Below are positions 49,361-57,885 of a DNA stretch of 57,940 nucleotides, piece after piece. The stretch is from JAXGTO01 sp040774885 (GTDB lineage Bacteria > Actinomycetota > Coriobacteriia > Coriobacteriales > Eggerthellaceae). The translations under genes and the position numbers were made by a program. Location of the stretch: assembly GCA_040774885.1 (NCBI GenBank), contig JAXGTO010000013.1, positions 1 through 57,940 of the forward strand, read 5' to 3'. Every line of letters begins with the position of its first letter. Within the stretch, counting starts at the first letter, position 1. Below the pieces are notes generated by a model, which saw only the letters and a list, made by a program, of their open reading frames with translations, was not told where the DNA came from and did not search any database.

Positions 49361-50020
49361 TTACTGCTGCGCGCTGCGCACACGTTCGGCCAACCAGGCT
49401 GCCCAGGCATCGACGCCGTCGCCTTTGGTGGCGGCTATGGGGAAGATGGGCGCCGTGGGATTGAGCTGCTTGACGGCGGAATCGAAAGCTTCCCGATCGA
49501 AATCGAAAACCGGCATGGTGTCTACCTTGTTAAGGATGACGGCCCGCGACACCTGGAACACGCCCGGGTACTTGAGGGGTTTGTCATCGCCTTCGGGCAC
49601 GCTCAAGATCATCACCTTGGCCGCCTCGCCCAAATCGAAGTCGGTAGGGCAAACCAGATTGCCCACGTTTTCGATGATGATCAGGTCGAGCGAGTCCAAA
49701 TCGAGCACGTCGACGGCCCGACGGATCATATCGCTTTCAAGATGGCAGGCGCCGCCGGTGTTGATCTGCACCGCATCGATGCCCTGCTTCTTGATCTTCT
49801 GCGAATCGACGCTGCTGGCGATATCGCCTTCGATGACGGCGATGTTGAATTCGTCGCGCAACGCTTCGATGGTGGCCAGGATGGTGGATGTCTTTCCCGA
49901 ACCGGGGCTGGCCAGCAGATCGAGCACGTACACGCCCTTCTGTTTGAACAGAGCACGGTTGCGCTCGGCCAATTCGTCGTTCTTGGCCAAGATGGGTTGT
50001 TTCATATCAATTTCAGTCAT
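49361..50020 (-). CDS. hypB: Hydrogenase nickel incorporation GTPase HypB
   Basis: 219 residues. Metal-binding His/Cys-rich N-terminal extension is absent. P-loop LASPGSGKTSTI, VIEGDIASSVDSQKI, IENVGNLVCPTDFDLGE and VILNKVDTMP are the expected GTPase blocks. It delivers Ni to [NiFe]-hydrogenase with HypA. It overlaps hypA by 8 bases. The structural hydrogenase genes and hypCDEF are not in the window. Confidence 0.95.
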   Translation of the reverse strand: MTEIDMKQPILAKNDELAERNRALFKQKGVYVLDLLASPGSGKTSTILATIEALRDEFNIAVIEGDIASSVDSQKIKKQGIDAVQINTGGACHLESDMIRRAVDVLDLDSLDLIIIENVGNLVCPTDFDLGEAAKVMILSVPEGDDKPLKYPGVFQVSRAVILNKVDTMPVFDFDREAFDSAVKQLNPTAPIFPIAATKGDGVDAWAAWLAERVRSAQQ

Positions 50021-50366
50021 CGGGAATATCCACCTCTATCGAATCTATGGTAAGGTCTCGCCCCGCGATGAGCTCGGTGGCGAAACCGCCGCATTCCGGA
50101 CAGGTCATATGGAATCGGTCGTGGTCGAATTCGGCGCCGCATTCGAGACATCGGCTGCGCGGTTCGACCATCTTGATATCGAGCTCGGCGCCTTCGCACA
50201 AGGTATGCTCGCTGAGCACTTCGAAGGCGAAACGCAGCGAATCCTCGATGGCCTCCGTCATGACGCCCACGGAAAGCTTCACCTTGAGCACCTTGTCGGC
50301 ACCGGCATCGACGGCGGTCTTCTGGACCGCATCCATCACGCCGGTCATGATGCCCAGTTCATGCAT
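50013..50366 (-). CDS. hypA: Hydrogenase maturation factor HypA
   Basis: 117 residues, starting MHELGIMTGVMDAV: His2 is the Ni ligand. The zinc finger has CLECGAEF and CPECGG. Overlap with hypB implies a coupled pair. The start at 50366 is the family start and leaves 9 bases to the tatC stop upstream. Confidence 0.95.
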   Translation of the reverse strand: MHELGIMTGVMDAVQKTAVDAGADKVLKVKLSVGVMTEAIEDSLRFAFEVLSEHTLCEGAELDIKMVEPRSRCLECGAEFDHDRFHMTCPECGGFATELIAGRDLTIDSIEVDIPDD

Positions 50367-50375
50367 GCGCTGCCC

Positions 50376-51224
50376 CTACTCTTCTTTCGACTCGAGTTCC
50401 TTCTTGCGCTTGCGTTCGGCCCATTCCTCTTGCCAAGCCGCATCTTCGGCCGCTTCTTCTTCGATTTCCTTCTTCTGTTCTTTGACCCGCTTGCCCAAAA
50501 CCAATCGGGCGACCAGCAGGCTGATCTCGTAGAGCGAGAGCATGGCGGCGAACATGAGGAACATGGTGACCGGCGAAGCATCGGGCGTGACCATGGCCGA
50601 GATCACCAGCAGCACCAGGTACACGGTACGCCAGCTGCCGCGCAGTTTGGCGTAAGGGATGACCTCGAACACCGTGAGGTAGAACACCACAAGGGGCAGT
50701 TCGAATGCCAAGCCGAAACCAAGCTCGAATTTGATGATGATGTCGACCCACTTGGCCGCCTCGGGAGTGACCTGGGCGAACCCGGAAGCTTGGTCAGTCA
50801 ACCACTGGAATGCCGGGTTGAGGATGACCAGATAGCAAAACACCGTGCCGAAGATGAACAGCGCCACGGCGGCGGCAAACGTGGGGATGAACCACTTGCG
50901 TTCCTTGGGCTTGAGAGCCGGCAAGAAGAAAGCCAGGATCTGCCACAAGATGACGGGGGCGCACGCAACCACAGATGCCCACATGGCTATCTTGAAGCGA
51001 ACCGAGAAGGCATCGAACGCACCGAAGACGTTCATAACGACGTTGCCGTCGGCATCGGTGGGCATGAATTCCGCCACCGGTTGAAGCATGAACTGGGCGA
51101 TGGTGGGCGTGGCCAGGTAGAAAACGCATACAGCCACGGCCAGGCAGGCCACGATGCGCACCAAGCGCATGCGAAGTTCGCCCAAGTGATCGAAAAGGGG
51201 CATGCGCGCCGGTCCGATAGGCAT
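50376..51224 (-). CDS. tatC: Sec-independent translocase protein TatC
   Basis: 282 residues from the ATG at 51224 (GGAAAGGGGG upstream; a longer start would overlap tatA/B further). Six helices and the family motifs MPLFDHLGELRMRLVRI near the N-terminus, and FELGFGLAFELPLVVFYL with the conserved Glu/Asp region in the middle. A charged, highly helical C-terminal tail (KEQKKEIEEEAAEDAAWQEE) extends into the cytoplasm. It is the signal-peptide receptor of the Tat system and sits 1 base downstream of the tatA/B stop. Confidence 0.96.
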   Translation of the reverse strand: MPIGPARMPLFDHLGELRMRLVRIVACLAVAVCVFYLATPTIAQFMLQPVAEFMPTDADGNVVMNVFGAFDAFSVRFKIAMWASVVACAPVILWQILAFFLPALKPKERKWFIPTFAAAVALFIFGTVFCYLVILNPAFQWLTDQASGFAQVTPEAAKWVDIIIKFELGFGLAFELPLVVFYLTVFEVIPYAKLRGSWRTVYLVLLVISAMVTPDASPVTMFLMFAAMLSLYEISLLVARLVLGKRVKEQKKEIEEEAAEDAAWQEEWAERKRKKELESKEE

Positions 51225-51225
51225 G

Positions 51226-52107
51226 CTATTCCCCCTTTCCTTCACCCGAAGATGCCTTGTCGGCGGCAGGTTTCGCGGTCGATTTGGACGCAGCGGGCTT
51301 GGCCTTGGTCGCAGCGGCCGTCTTGGCCTTGGTCGCAGCGGCCGTCTTGGCAGCCGCAGGCTTCTTGGCCGCAGGCTTCTTGGCGGCGGCCGGTTTGGCC
51401 GCTGCCGGCTTGGCAGCCGTCGTCGATTTTGCGGTCGAGGGCTTTGCAGCGGTCTTGGTCGCTGCGGGCTTTTCAGCAGCCGTCTTGGCAGCTGGTTTCG
51501 TCGCGGCTTTGGCTGCGGGTTTCTTGGCGGCAGCAGCGGTTTCTTTGGCAGCGGCGCTCTTCGATGCCGAAGGAGCGGCGGGCTTCTTCGCAGCAGCGCT
51601 GGCAGTCCCCTTCTTCACAACCCCTGCCGGCTTGGGCACCGTGGTGGGTTTGGAAGCAGGCGCCGACTTTTTAGATGGCGTGCCATAGAGCTCATCGGCC
51701 GAGGGCGTCTCTTTGGAAGCCGCAGTCGATTTGGCAGCAGATGCGCCGGCAGCAGCGGCCGTGGCGGATGCTCCGGCCTTCTTGCGCTCGGCACGTTCTT
51801 TATCGTAGCGAGCCTTGCGCTCGGTGAAACTCTCCGCAGAATCAGAACTCTTCGAAGACGACTTGGGGGCCGGCTTCGATGTGAAATCCGATTTGGAGGA
51901 AGACTTCGATGCGGCAGTCGACCCGTTTTTAGCATCGGGGTCATACACCTCGGTCTTGATGACCTGGTTCATCTCTTCTTGGGCTGATTTGAACTTGTTG
52001 ATAGCCTGGCCCACGGTCTTGGCTCTGGCCGGCAGCTTATCGGGTCCGAAAATCAGGAACCCGAACAGCAGTATGAGAACAAGTTCTGCTCCTCCGATAC
52101 CAAACAA
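51226..52107 (-). CDS. TatA/TatB family translocase subunit with a histone-H1-like tail
   Basis: 293 residues. I start at the TTG at 52107, where AGAGGT lies 7 bases upstream and the protein begins at the family position FGIGGAELVLILLFGFLIFGPDKLP. Glu8 is at the TatB-type position. An amphipathic helix follows (ARAKTVGQAINKFKSAQEEMNQVI), then more than 200 residues of Ala/Lys/Pro/Ser repeats (AAKKPAAK type). The gene is directly upstream of tatC. Whether it acts as TatA, TatB or both is unclear. Confidence 0.9.
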   Translation of the reverse strand: MFGIGGAELVLILLFGFLIFGPDKLPARAKTVGQAINKFKSAQEEMNQVIKTEVYDPDAKNGSTAASKSSSKSDFTSKPAPKSSSKSSDSAESFTERKARYDKERAERKKAGASATAAAAGASAAKSTAASKETPSADELYGTPSKKSAPASKPTTVPKPAGVVKKGTASAAAKKPAAPSASKSAAAKETAAAAKKPAAKAATKPAAKTAAEKPAATKTAAKPSTAKSTTAAKPAAAKPAAAKKPAAKKPAAAKTAAATKAKTAAATKAKPAASKSTAKPAADKASSGEGKGE

Positions 52108-52193
52108 CTGGTTACCTCTCGTAGATGGAACGTGCGTCGTCTTTCGCACGTCGAAATGTTCCGACACATAGTACCGCAACGATGGGTGGCATG

Positions 52194-52394
52194 CTAGGCG
52201 TTTCCACCCATCACCATGAGCGCCATGGTGGGAAGCCCCAGGGCCAACACCAAAACGACGCAGACCACTACGATGCCGATCTTTTTGAGACGATCCTTCT
52301 TTTCCTTCTGTGCGGCAGCAGCTCGTTCACGTTCTTCAGCCGCCTGCTGGCGAGCCATTTTCTGCTTGGTGCTCATCTTCTGATTCTTGGCCAT
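52194..52394 (-). CDS. Small single-helix protein with a charged N-terminus, unknown
   Basis: 66 residues. Charged, helical N-terminal half (AKNQKMSTKQKMARQQAAEERERAAAAQKEKKDRLKK) and one C-terminal hydrophobic helix (IGIVVVCVVLVLALGLPTMALMVM), a tail-anchored layout. It lies upstream of the tat genes on the same strand, with 86 bases to tatA/B. I do not recognise the family. A coiled-coil partner for the translocase or cell division is speculation only. Confidence 0.6.
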   Translation of the reverse strand: MAKNQKMSTKQKMARQQAAEERERAAAAQKEKKDRLKKIGIVVVCVVLVLALGLPTMALMVMGGNA

Positions 52395-52430
52395 ATACTG
52401 TGATGCTCCTTGCCGATTGACGCAAATACG

Positions 52431-53783
52431 CTATGAACGCAGTTTTCCTCGGATTTCTATGACATGGGCGATGTTGCGCGCCACTTCGACGTCAACGTGC
52501 CATTGGTTCTTTTCGTACAGGATATCGCCGCCCACCATGGTCATCACGACATCACTGCCCGCCGAAGTGTTGACCACGGCGGCGGTGGGATCGTTGGTGG
52601 GGGTTTGATGGGAGCCCGAAATGTCGATGGCGGTGATGTCCGCCAGCTTGCCGATTTCAAGCGAGCCCACTTTGTCATCGATCTTCAAAGCGCGCGCTCC
52701 GCCGATCGTGGCCATTTCAAGCATGGAATCAGCCGAAAGGAAGCGGCCCACGTTGATGGCGCGCTGCAAGAGCATGGTGGTGCGCATCTCGATGAACATA
52801 TCGGTGGAGTCGGCCGCAGCGGGCGAATCGGTGCCCAACCCAACGCGCATGCCGCTGAGCATGTAGTCGTTGAGCGGCGCCACACCCATGCCCAGCTGGG
52901 CGTTGCTGCGTGTGCAGATGGCAATGGACACATCGTTTTCCCGAAGCTTTTCGATGTCCGCCTCGTCCACGTGCACGCAATGGATGGCCATCACGTTGCC
53001 GGCGTTGAACGCGCCCCAATTGAGCGCGTAGTTGATGGGGGTGGCCCCGGTGGGAAGCCACGGCGGAATCTCGACGAAGCCGCGTTCTTCTCCCATGCTG
53101 TGCACCGACAACGGACTCGATCCGTGTTCGATGAAGTTGTATTCTTCCATGCTGCCCGCAAGGCTCATGGCCACGGGCATATCATCGCCGGCGAATTCGG
53201 ATACCTGCTGGTAGATGCTGGGGTGGCAGGCATACAGCGCGCCCGGGGCGATGCCCACGGTAATGCGATCGTCATCCACCTCTTCGCGCCAGCGGCGAAT
53301 ATCGGCCTTGGCGGTCTTCATGGCGTAGTCGACGCGCCGGCGGTCCATGGCCGTTACTTCGCGATAGATGACGCCGCGCAGCCCAAGCCGCGCCACCGCA
53401 TTGAGGGAAGCACCCGAAGCCGTGATGTCGGCCACCGTGGTGACGCCGGACGAAAGCGCTTCCAAGCCGCCGAGGATGGCGGAGTCGCACAAGTCGGACG
53501 ACGACATGAGCGCCGCCTTTTCCTGTACGGCCAAAAGCCAGGTGGCGTACGGCACGTCGTGCACGATGCCGCGCATGACGGAATGTTCGAGCTGGGTGTG
53601 CACGTCGACGAAACCGGGCAACAGGGCGGCTTGGCCGAAGTCGTGCGTTTCTTCATCGGGATAGCGCAGGCGCATGATGTCCTGGGCACCCAAGTCGCGA
53701 ATCTTGCCGTCGCGCACCAGCACCGCGCCCCGTTCGATGGGGTCGGAGGTTATCGGCAACACATATTCCGCGCACAGAAGCAT
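52431..53783 (-). CDS. Amidohydrolase superfamily protein (MTA/SAH deaminase-like) with altered metal ligands
   Basis: 450 residues from the ATG at 53783, with GGGAGGAC upstream. The overall fold and order match the TRZ/ATZ and MTA/SAH deaminase group: GFVDVHTQLEHSVMRG after the N-terminal beta part, AIHCVHVDEADIEKL, and GLGTDSPAAADSTDMFIEMR. Compared with the family, HxH is HxQ (His62-Thr-Gln64), and the strand-5 region reads VAMSLAGSMEEYN where a His ligand (HxxET) is expected, and GIAPGALYAC where GPHxPYxC is expected. The remaining His and Asp are kept. The chemistry may therefore differ, or activity may be lost. Confidence 0.82.
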   Translation of the reverse strand: MLLCAEYVLPITSDPIERGAVLVRDGKIRDLGAQDIMRLRYPDEETHDFGQAALLPGFVDVHTQLEHSVMRGIVHDVPYATWLLAVQEKAALMSSSDLCDSAILGGLEALSSGVTTVADITASGASLNAVARLGLRGVIYREVTAMDRRRVDYAMKTAKADIRRWREEVDDDRITVGIAPGALYACHPSIYQQVSEFAGDDMPVAMSLAGSMEEYNFIEHGSSPLSVHSMGEERGFVEIPPWLPTGATPINYALNWGAFNAGNVMAIHCVHVDEADIEKLRENDVSIAICTRSNAQLGMGVAPLNDYMLSGMRVGLGTDSPAAADSTDMFIEMRTTMLLQRAINVGRFLSADSMLEMATIGGARALKIDDKVGSLEIGKLADITAIDISGSHQTPTNDPTAAVVNTSAGSDVVMTMVGGDILYEKNQWHVDVEVARNIAHVIEIRGKLRS

Positions 53784-53823
53784 GGTGTCCTCCCGAGTGA
53801 TTACGTGGACGCAATCATACCAT

Positions 53824-54573
53824 TCACTTGACGGCCAAATGGATGGCCGAAACGCCGAACGTACAATTCCTATACTCGACGTGCCTGAAACCGGCCCGTC
53901 GCAGCATATCGGCGAATTCCTCTTGCCGGGGAAACGCCTTGATGGAACGAGAAAGATAAACGAAATCGTCGCGATTTCCGCAGCAGGCCTGGCCCCAGGC
54001 GGGGATGCCCCACCGCAGGTATCCGTTGTAGAAAAACCGGATGAACGCATTGGGCGGCGTGCTGAATTCGAGGATGGCCGCCGAGCCGCCGGGCTTGAGC
54101 ACCCGATATATCTCGGAAAGCGCAGCCGTGCGATCGGGCATGTTGCGGATGCCGTAGGCCATGGTAACCACATCGAACGATTCGTCGGGCAACGGCATAT
54201 CCTGTCCGTCCATCACCATGGTTTCGATGGGAACCCCGCACGCATCGCCTTGCTCGATACGGCTCTGGGCCACCTCGAGCATTTCGGGCGTGTAGTCGGT
54301 GAGCAGGATGAACGTAGGCTTCTTGCACGCGCATGCGGTGAAAGCAACCTCGCCGGTTCCTCCGGCCACATCGAGCAAGCGGGTGTCGGCGGTGATGGGT
54401 GCGCAGTCGATCAGACGGCGCAGCCAGGCACGATCGCGCCCGAAGCTCGAAAGATGGTTGAACCGCTCGTAGCGCGTGGCGATTTCGCCGAAGATGGCCT
54501 TGACGCGTTCTTCCGAAACCGCGGCGGGTGCCGCAGTGCCGGTTGCCGTGTCTATGGTTGTGGGAGAAATCAT
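53824..54573 (-). CDS. menG: Demethylmenaquinone methyltransferase
   Basis: 249 residues from the ATG at 54573. UbiE/MenG class I methyltransferase: VKAIFGEIATRYERFNHLSSFG at the start, the SAM loop LLDVAGGTGEVAF, FDVVTMAYGIRNMPDRTAAL and YRVLKPGGSAAILEFSTP. It performs the last step in menaquinone synthesis, consistent with anaerobic respiration. An Ala/Thr-rich lead of 17 residues precedes the domain. It lies between the amidohydrolase and the tsa fusion, same strand. Confidence 0.92.
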   Translation of the reverse strand: MISPTTIDTATGTAAPAAVSEERVKAIFGEIATRYERFNHLSSFGRDRAWLRRLIDCAPITADTRLLDVAGGTGEVAFTACACKKPTFILLTDYTPEMLEVAQSRIEQGDACGVPIETMVMDGQDMPLPDESFDVVTMAYGIRNMPDRTAALSEIYRVLKPGGSAAILEFSTPPNAFIRFFYNGYLRWGIPAWGQACCGNRDDFVYLSRSIKAFPRQEEFADMLRRAGFRHVEYRNCTFGVSAIHLAVK

Positions 54574-54748
54574 GCCAGGTTCCTGCCTTCGTTGCTCGGA
54601 ATCCGCATTATAGACGCGCCCGCCCGTGGAATCGGCGGGCACGTCGGTATTGCGCAGTATTTCCAACCTATAAGCCAGATGCCCGCACAATGCGTGCCTT
54701 CGGAAGGCGGCGGCAAAGCTCGACGACGTCGTGCGACGGACGTATGCG

Positions 54749-57166
54749 TCAGTAGGGTTGCTCCAGGTCGGCGTGTGCTTGGGCGTCGGAATCGAGGCCC
54801 GAGAACAGCCCGCGTTCAAAGCGTTCGAGCGCCACCAGCGCAATCATGGACGCATTGTCGGTGCAGGCGCTCAGCGGGGGCAGCGTCACCCGCACGCCGC
54901 GACTGGCGCACATGTTCTCGTAGGCTTCGCGCAAAGCGGGGTTGGCCGCCACGCCACCGCCCAAACAGAATTCCTTGGCACCGGTTTGCTGGAGCGCCGT
55001 GGCCGCTTTGGCCACCTGGACGTCGATGACCGCTGCCTGGAAACTGGCGGCGATGTCGGGCAGATCGAGCTCGCGTCCGGCACGGCGTTCGCGGTCGATG
55101 TAGGTGATGACGGCGGTCTTGAGCCCCGAAAGCGAAAAACGCAGGTCGCCCGAATGCATCATGGCGCGGGGAAACTCGATGGCCGCAGGATTGCCCTGCG
55201 CTGCCAGCTTGCTGATGACGGGACCGCCCGGATACCCCAGCCCCAAGGCCTTGGCCACCTTGTCGAACGCCTCGCCCACCGCATCGTCGAGCGTGGATCC
55301 CAGCACGCGGTAGTCACCCCATGCGCGCACATGCACCAGCATGGTATGCCCGCCGCTCACCAAGGAAACCACCAGCGGCGGCTCGATGTCGGGACGGGCG
55401 ATCTTGTTGGCGTACAGATGGCCTTCCATGTGATTGACGCGGATGAAGGGAATATCCGCACCCCAAGCAGCGCCCTTGGCGAAGGCGACGCCCACCACCA
55501 ATGCGCCCACCAGGCCCGGAGCATAGGTTACCGCCACGGCATCCAAGTCGCGCCAGCGAATGCCGTCAGCGCCGATGGCCGCCGCAGCCTGTTCCCGGCA
55601 TACCTGGGTAACGCCGCAAATGGCCTCGACGTGTTTGCGGCTGGCGATTTCGGGGACCACCCCGCCAAAGCGGGAATGGAAGTCGATCTGACTGGCCACC
55701 ACGCTCGATTGCAGCGTTCCCGTGCCATCGATGATGGCGGCCGCGGTCTCGTCGCAGCTCGATTCTATGGCCAAGATAAGGGGGCGATGCGCGGCGGAAG
55801 GACCATTGGTGCGTTCGTCCGTTGATCCCGCTTCGGCTTCGGTCGGATTTTCCGCCTGCACCTGCAAGCGCATGCCGGCCACATCTCCCGTTGCCGCCGG
55901 CAGCGGACCGGTCATGATGCGGGCGTCTTCCCCGTCTTGATAGTAATGCGGCCGCGCACCCTGATCGCGCAGGCCGAGATTCTGGTAGAAAGCGATGGCG
56001 CCGGCATTGCCCGCCCGCACCTCGAGCGTCGCTTCGCGCGCTCCCAACGACCGGGCGTCTTCGGACATGCGCGCCAGCAGTTCGCGCGCAATGCCTCGAC
56101 GGCGAAACGACGGATCGACGCCCACCTTCAGAATCTGCACCTGGCCGTCGACGATCCACCCGCCGGCATAACCTGCCAGCTGCAGAGCCCCCTCTTGATC
56201 GATCTCATACGCCGCCCACCAGGTACGATCGGTGCGGGGAAGCTCGTCGGCCACCAAAGCGGCATTCCAAGCGTCCGCTCCCATGACCGCTTGCTCCATC
56301 TGCGCCACGGCTTCGACATGCGCGGCATCGAGCGGGCGGTACACGATGCCCGCATCGCGACCATGCCACTGCACGCCGCTGCGCAGGTCTTTGGGGTCGG
56401 CGGCGGCCAATCGCAGGCGCTCGTTTTCTTCGGCATCGGAAAGACGCGTGTACACCGGCAAAAGCAGCGCCGGGTCATGGCGAATCGCATCGAAGGGATC
56501 GATGATGTCGCGGCGCCACTGGTCTTGCACGGCCAACAACAGCCCGCTGCCCGATACCGGCCATAACGCCTTGTCGACCAAGGGGCGTCCGGCGAACAGC
56601 TCGGCGTACTTGGCCAAAGCGTCGCCTGCCAGCAGAAGATCGGGGTCGGAATCGGCGGCCACCTGGTCGGCAGCGGCCTGGGCTTTCATAACCCGGTCAT
56701 CGTTGCGGCGCACGGGACCTTCTTCGGCTATGCCGTAAGCCACCGGATAGACTTCCTTGCGCATGGCATCGGCCATCACCAGCACCGCACCGCGCACGCC
56801 GGAATGCCAGAGGCCCCAGGCAACCGCGTCGAGCGTGGATACGCCCACCAGCGAAACCTCGAGCGCACTGGCGATGCCCTTGGCGGTGGCCATGCAGATG
56901 CGCACGCCCGTGAAGCTGCCCGGCCCGCGGCCGCACGCCACGCAGGCGATGCGGGAGCGATCGATGCCCTCGCTGGCAAGCAAGTCATCGAGCAACGGCA
57001 GCAATTGGGTGTTGGAAGCGCGATGGGCCGCGACGTTGCGCTCGGCAACCAGTTCAACCGAGCGTTCTTGCGCGTCCAAACGCCCCACGCCCAGCGCCAC
57101 CACTTCGTTGGAGGTGTCGAGGGCGATGACGATATCGGCAGCGGACCTGCTAGAAGAATCTGTCAT
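54749..57166 (-). CDS. tsaB-rimI-tsaD: TsaB-RimI-TsaD triple fusion for t6A tRNA modification
   Basis: One uninterrupted frame of 805 residues. Residues 1 to about 245 are TsaB (ALDTSNEVVALG, CGRGPGSFTGVRI at 78-90, ending at VYTRL). Residues about 274-420 are a GNAT acetyltransferase of the RimI type (VGVDPSFRRRGIARELLARM). Residues about 462-790 are TsaD (LAIESSCDETAAAI, the metal motif NHMEGHLYAN at 578-587, VSGGHTML, GEAFDKVAKALGL, GGGVAAN). TsaB and TsaD with TsaE transfer threonylcarbamoyl to A37 of ANN-decoding tRNAs; RimI acetylates ribosomal protein S18. It overlaps the tsaE stop by 3 bases (ATGA). Confidence 0.95.
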   Translation of the reverse strand: MTDSSSRSAADIVIALDTSNEVVALGVGRLDAQERSVELVAERNVAAHRASNTQLLPLLDDLLASEGIDRSRIACVACGRGPGSFTGVRICMATAKGIASALEVSLVGVSTLDAVAWGLWHSGVRGAVLVMADAMRKEVYPVAYGIAEEGPVRRNDDRVMKAQAAADQVAADSDPDLLLAGDALAKYAELFAGRPLVDKALWPVSGSGLLLAVQDQWRRDIIDPFDAIRHDPALLLPVYTRLSDAEENERLRLAAADPKDLRSGVQWHGRDAGIVYRPLDAAHVEAVAQMEQAVMGADAWNAALVADELPRTDRTWWAAYEIDQEGALQLAGYAGGWIVDGQVQILKVGVDPSFRRRGIARELLARMSEDARSLGAREATLEVRAGNAGAIAFYQNLGLRDQGARPHYYQDGEDARIMTGPLPAATGDVAGMRLQVQAENPTEAEAGSTDERTNGPSAAHRPLILAIESSCDETAAAIIDGTGTLQSSVVASQIDFHSRFGGVVPEIASRKHVEAICGVTQVCREQAAAAIGADGIRWRDLDAVAVTYAPGLVGALVVGVAFAKGAAWGADIPFIRVNHMEGHLYANKIARPDIEPPLVVSLVSGGHTMLVHVRAWGDYRVLGSTLDDAVGEAFDKVAKALGLGYPGGPVISKLAAQGNPAAIEFPRAMMHSGDLRFSLSGLKTAVITYIDRERRAGRELDLPDIAASFQAAVIDVQVAKAATALQQTGAKEFCLGGGVAANPALREAYENMCASRGVRVTLPPLSACTDNASMIALVALERFERGLFSGLDSDAQAHADLEQPY

Positions 57167-57684
57167 TGACCTGCCGATTCATCCGATATGGAAAGGTGCG
57201 AGCGAGCATCGCCCGCCCAACTGTCAAGAAGGCTCTGGGGGCGTTGCCCGCAGGCTTCGACGGTGAAAAGACGTGCCTGGTCTTCTTCGCCCAAGCGCAC
57301 CGTGATCTCAAGGTAATCTGCAGGCATTTGGTCAGGAAACTTGTCGCCCCATTCGATAAGGCTCACCCCCGACCCTTCCACGGCATCCCAAAACCCGATG
57401 TCCTCGAGTTCTTCGGGCTCGTCCAAACGGTAAAGGTCGAAATGGTTCAATTCCAGATCGGCACCCTGATGCGTGAGCAAGATGTTGAACGTAGGGCTGG
57501 TGACTTCGTCGACCACGCCCAACGCCGAAGCGAGCCCCTGGGCAAACTGAGTCTTGCCCGCGCCCAAATCGCCCGTAAGCAAAACAACATCGCCCGCGCT
57601 CAAATAAGGAGCCAGCGAAGCCGCAAACCGCTTGGTATCGGAAACACCCTCGGTGCGGCAAGAATATGTGATCCCATCGCCCAT
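57163..57684 (-). CDS. tsaE: tRNA t6A biosynthesis ATPase TsaE
   Basis: 173 residues. P-loop LTGDLGAGKTQFAQGLASAL, EVTSPTFNILLTHQG and LNHFDLYRLDEPEELEDIGF are the family blocks; the C-terminal 35 residues are an extra tail. It regenerates the TsaBD complex after each cycle. It is coupled to the tsaB-rimI-tsaD fusion by ATGA. No ribosome binding site is visible before the ATG, and a TACAAT -10 box (57693-57698) would start transcription within a few bases of it. Confidence 0.95.
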   Translation of the reverse strand: MGDGITYSCRTEGVSDTKRFAASLAPYLSAGDVVLLTGDLGAGKTQFAQGLASALGVVDEVTSPTFNILLTHQGADLELNHFDLYRLDEPEELEDIGFWDAVEGSGVSLIEWGDKFPDQMPADYLEITVRLGEEDQARLFTVEACGQRPQSLLDSWAGDARSHLSISDESAGQ

Positions 57685-57692
57685 AGTGCGCT

Positions 57693-57719
57693 ATTGTAAC
57701 GCACCCACCCCACCCGCAA
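57693..57719 (-). promoter_or_regulatory. Candidate promoter of tsaE, giving a nearly leaderless mRNA
   Basis: TACAAT (57698-57693 on the minus strand) with a possible TTGCGG -35 15 bases upstream (57719-57714). The start site would be near 57686, against an ATG at 57684, and no Shine-Dalgarno is present. The -35 lies at the edge of the tandem array. Confidence 0.45.
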
Positions 57720-57885
57720 GCGGCAAGCAAGCCATCCCTACGCCGCCCCCACCCGCCCGCAAGCGGCAAGCGAAGCGAAGCCGCCCTATGCGACCCTCGC
57801 CCGCCCGCAAGCGGCAAGCGAAGCGAAGCCGCCCTATGCGACCCTCGCCCGAGCGCACGCGGCGAGCGAAGCGAAGCCGCCCCCG
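57715..57885. repeat. GC-rich tandem repeat, 48-bp period, about 3.5 copies
   Basis: Units with CCCGCAAGCGGCAAGCGAAGCGAAGCC followed by GCCCTATGCGACCCTCG repeat every 48 bases; the first and last copies are degenerate. The remaining 55 bases of the window contain GACGCTCTGAGGCGAGTGC, related to the repeat arms at recR. No gene is evident in 57685-57940. Confidence 0.88.
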
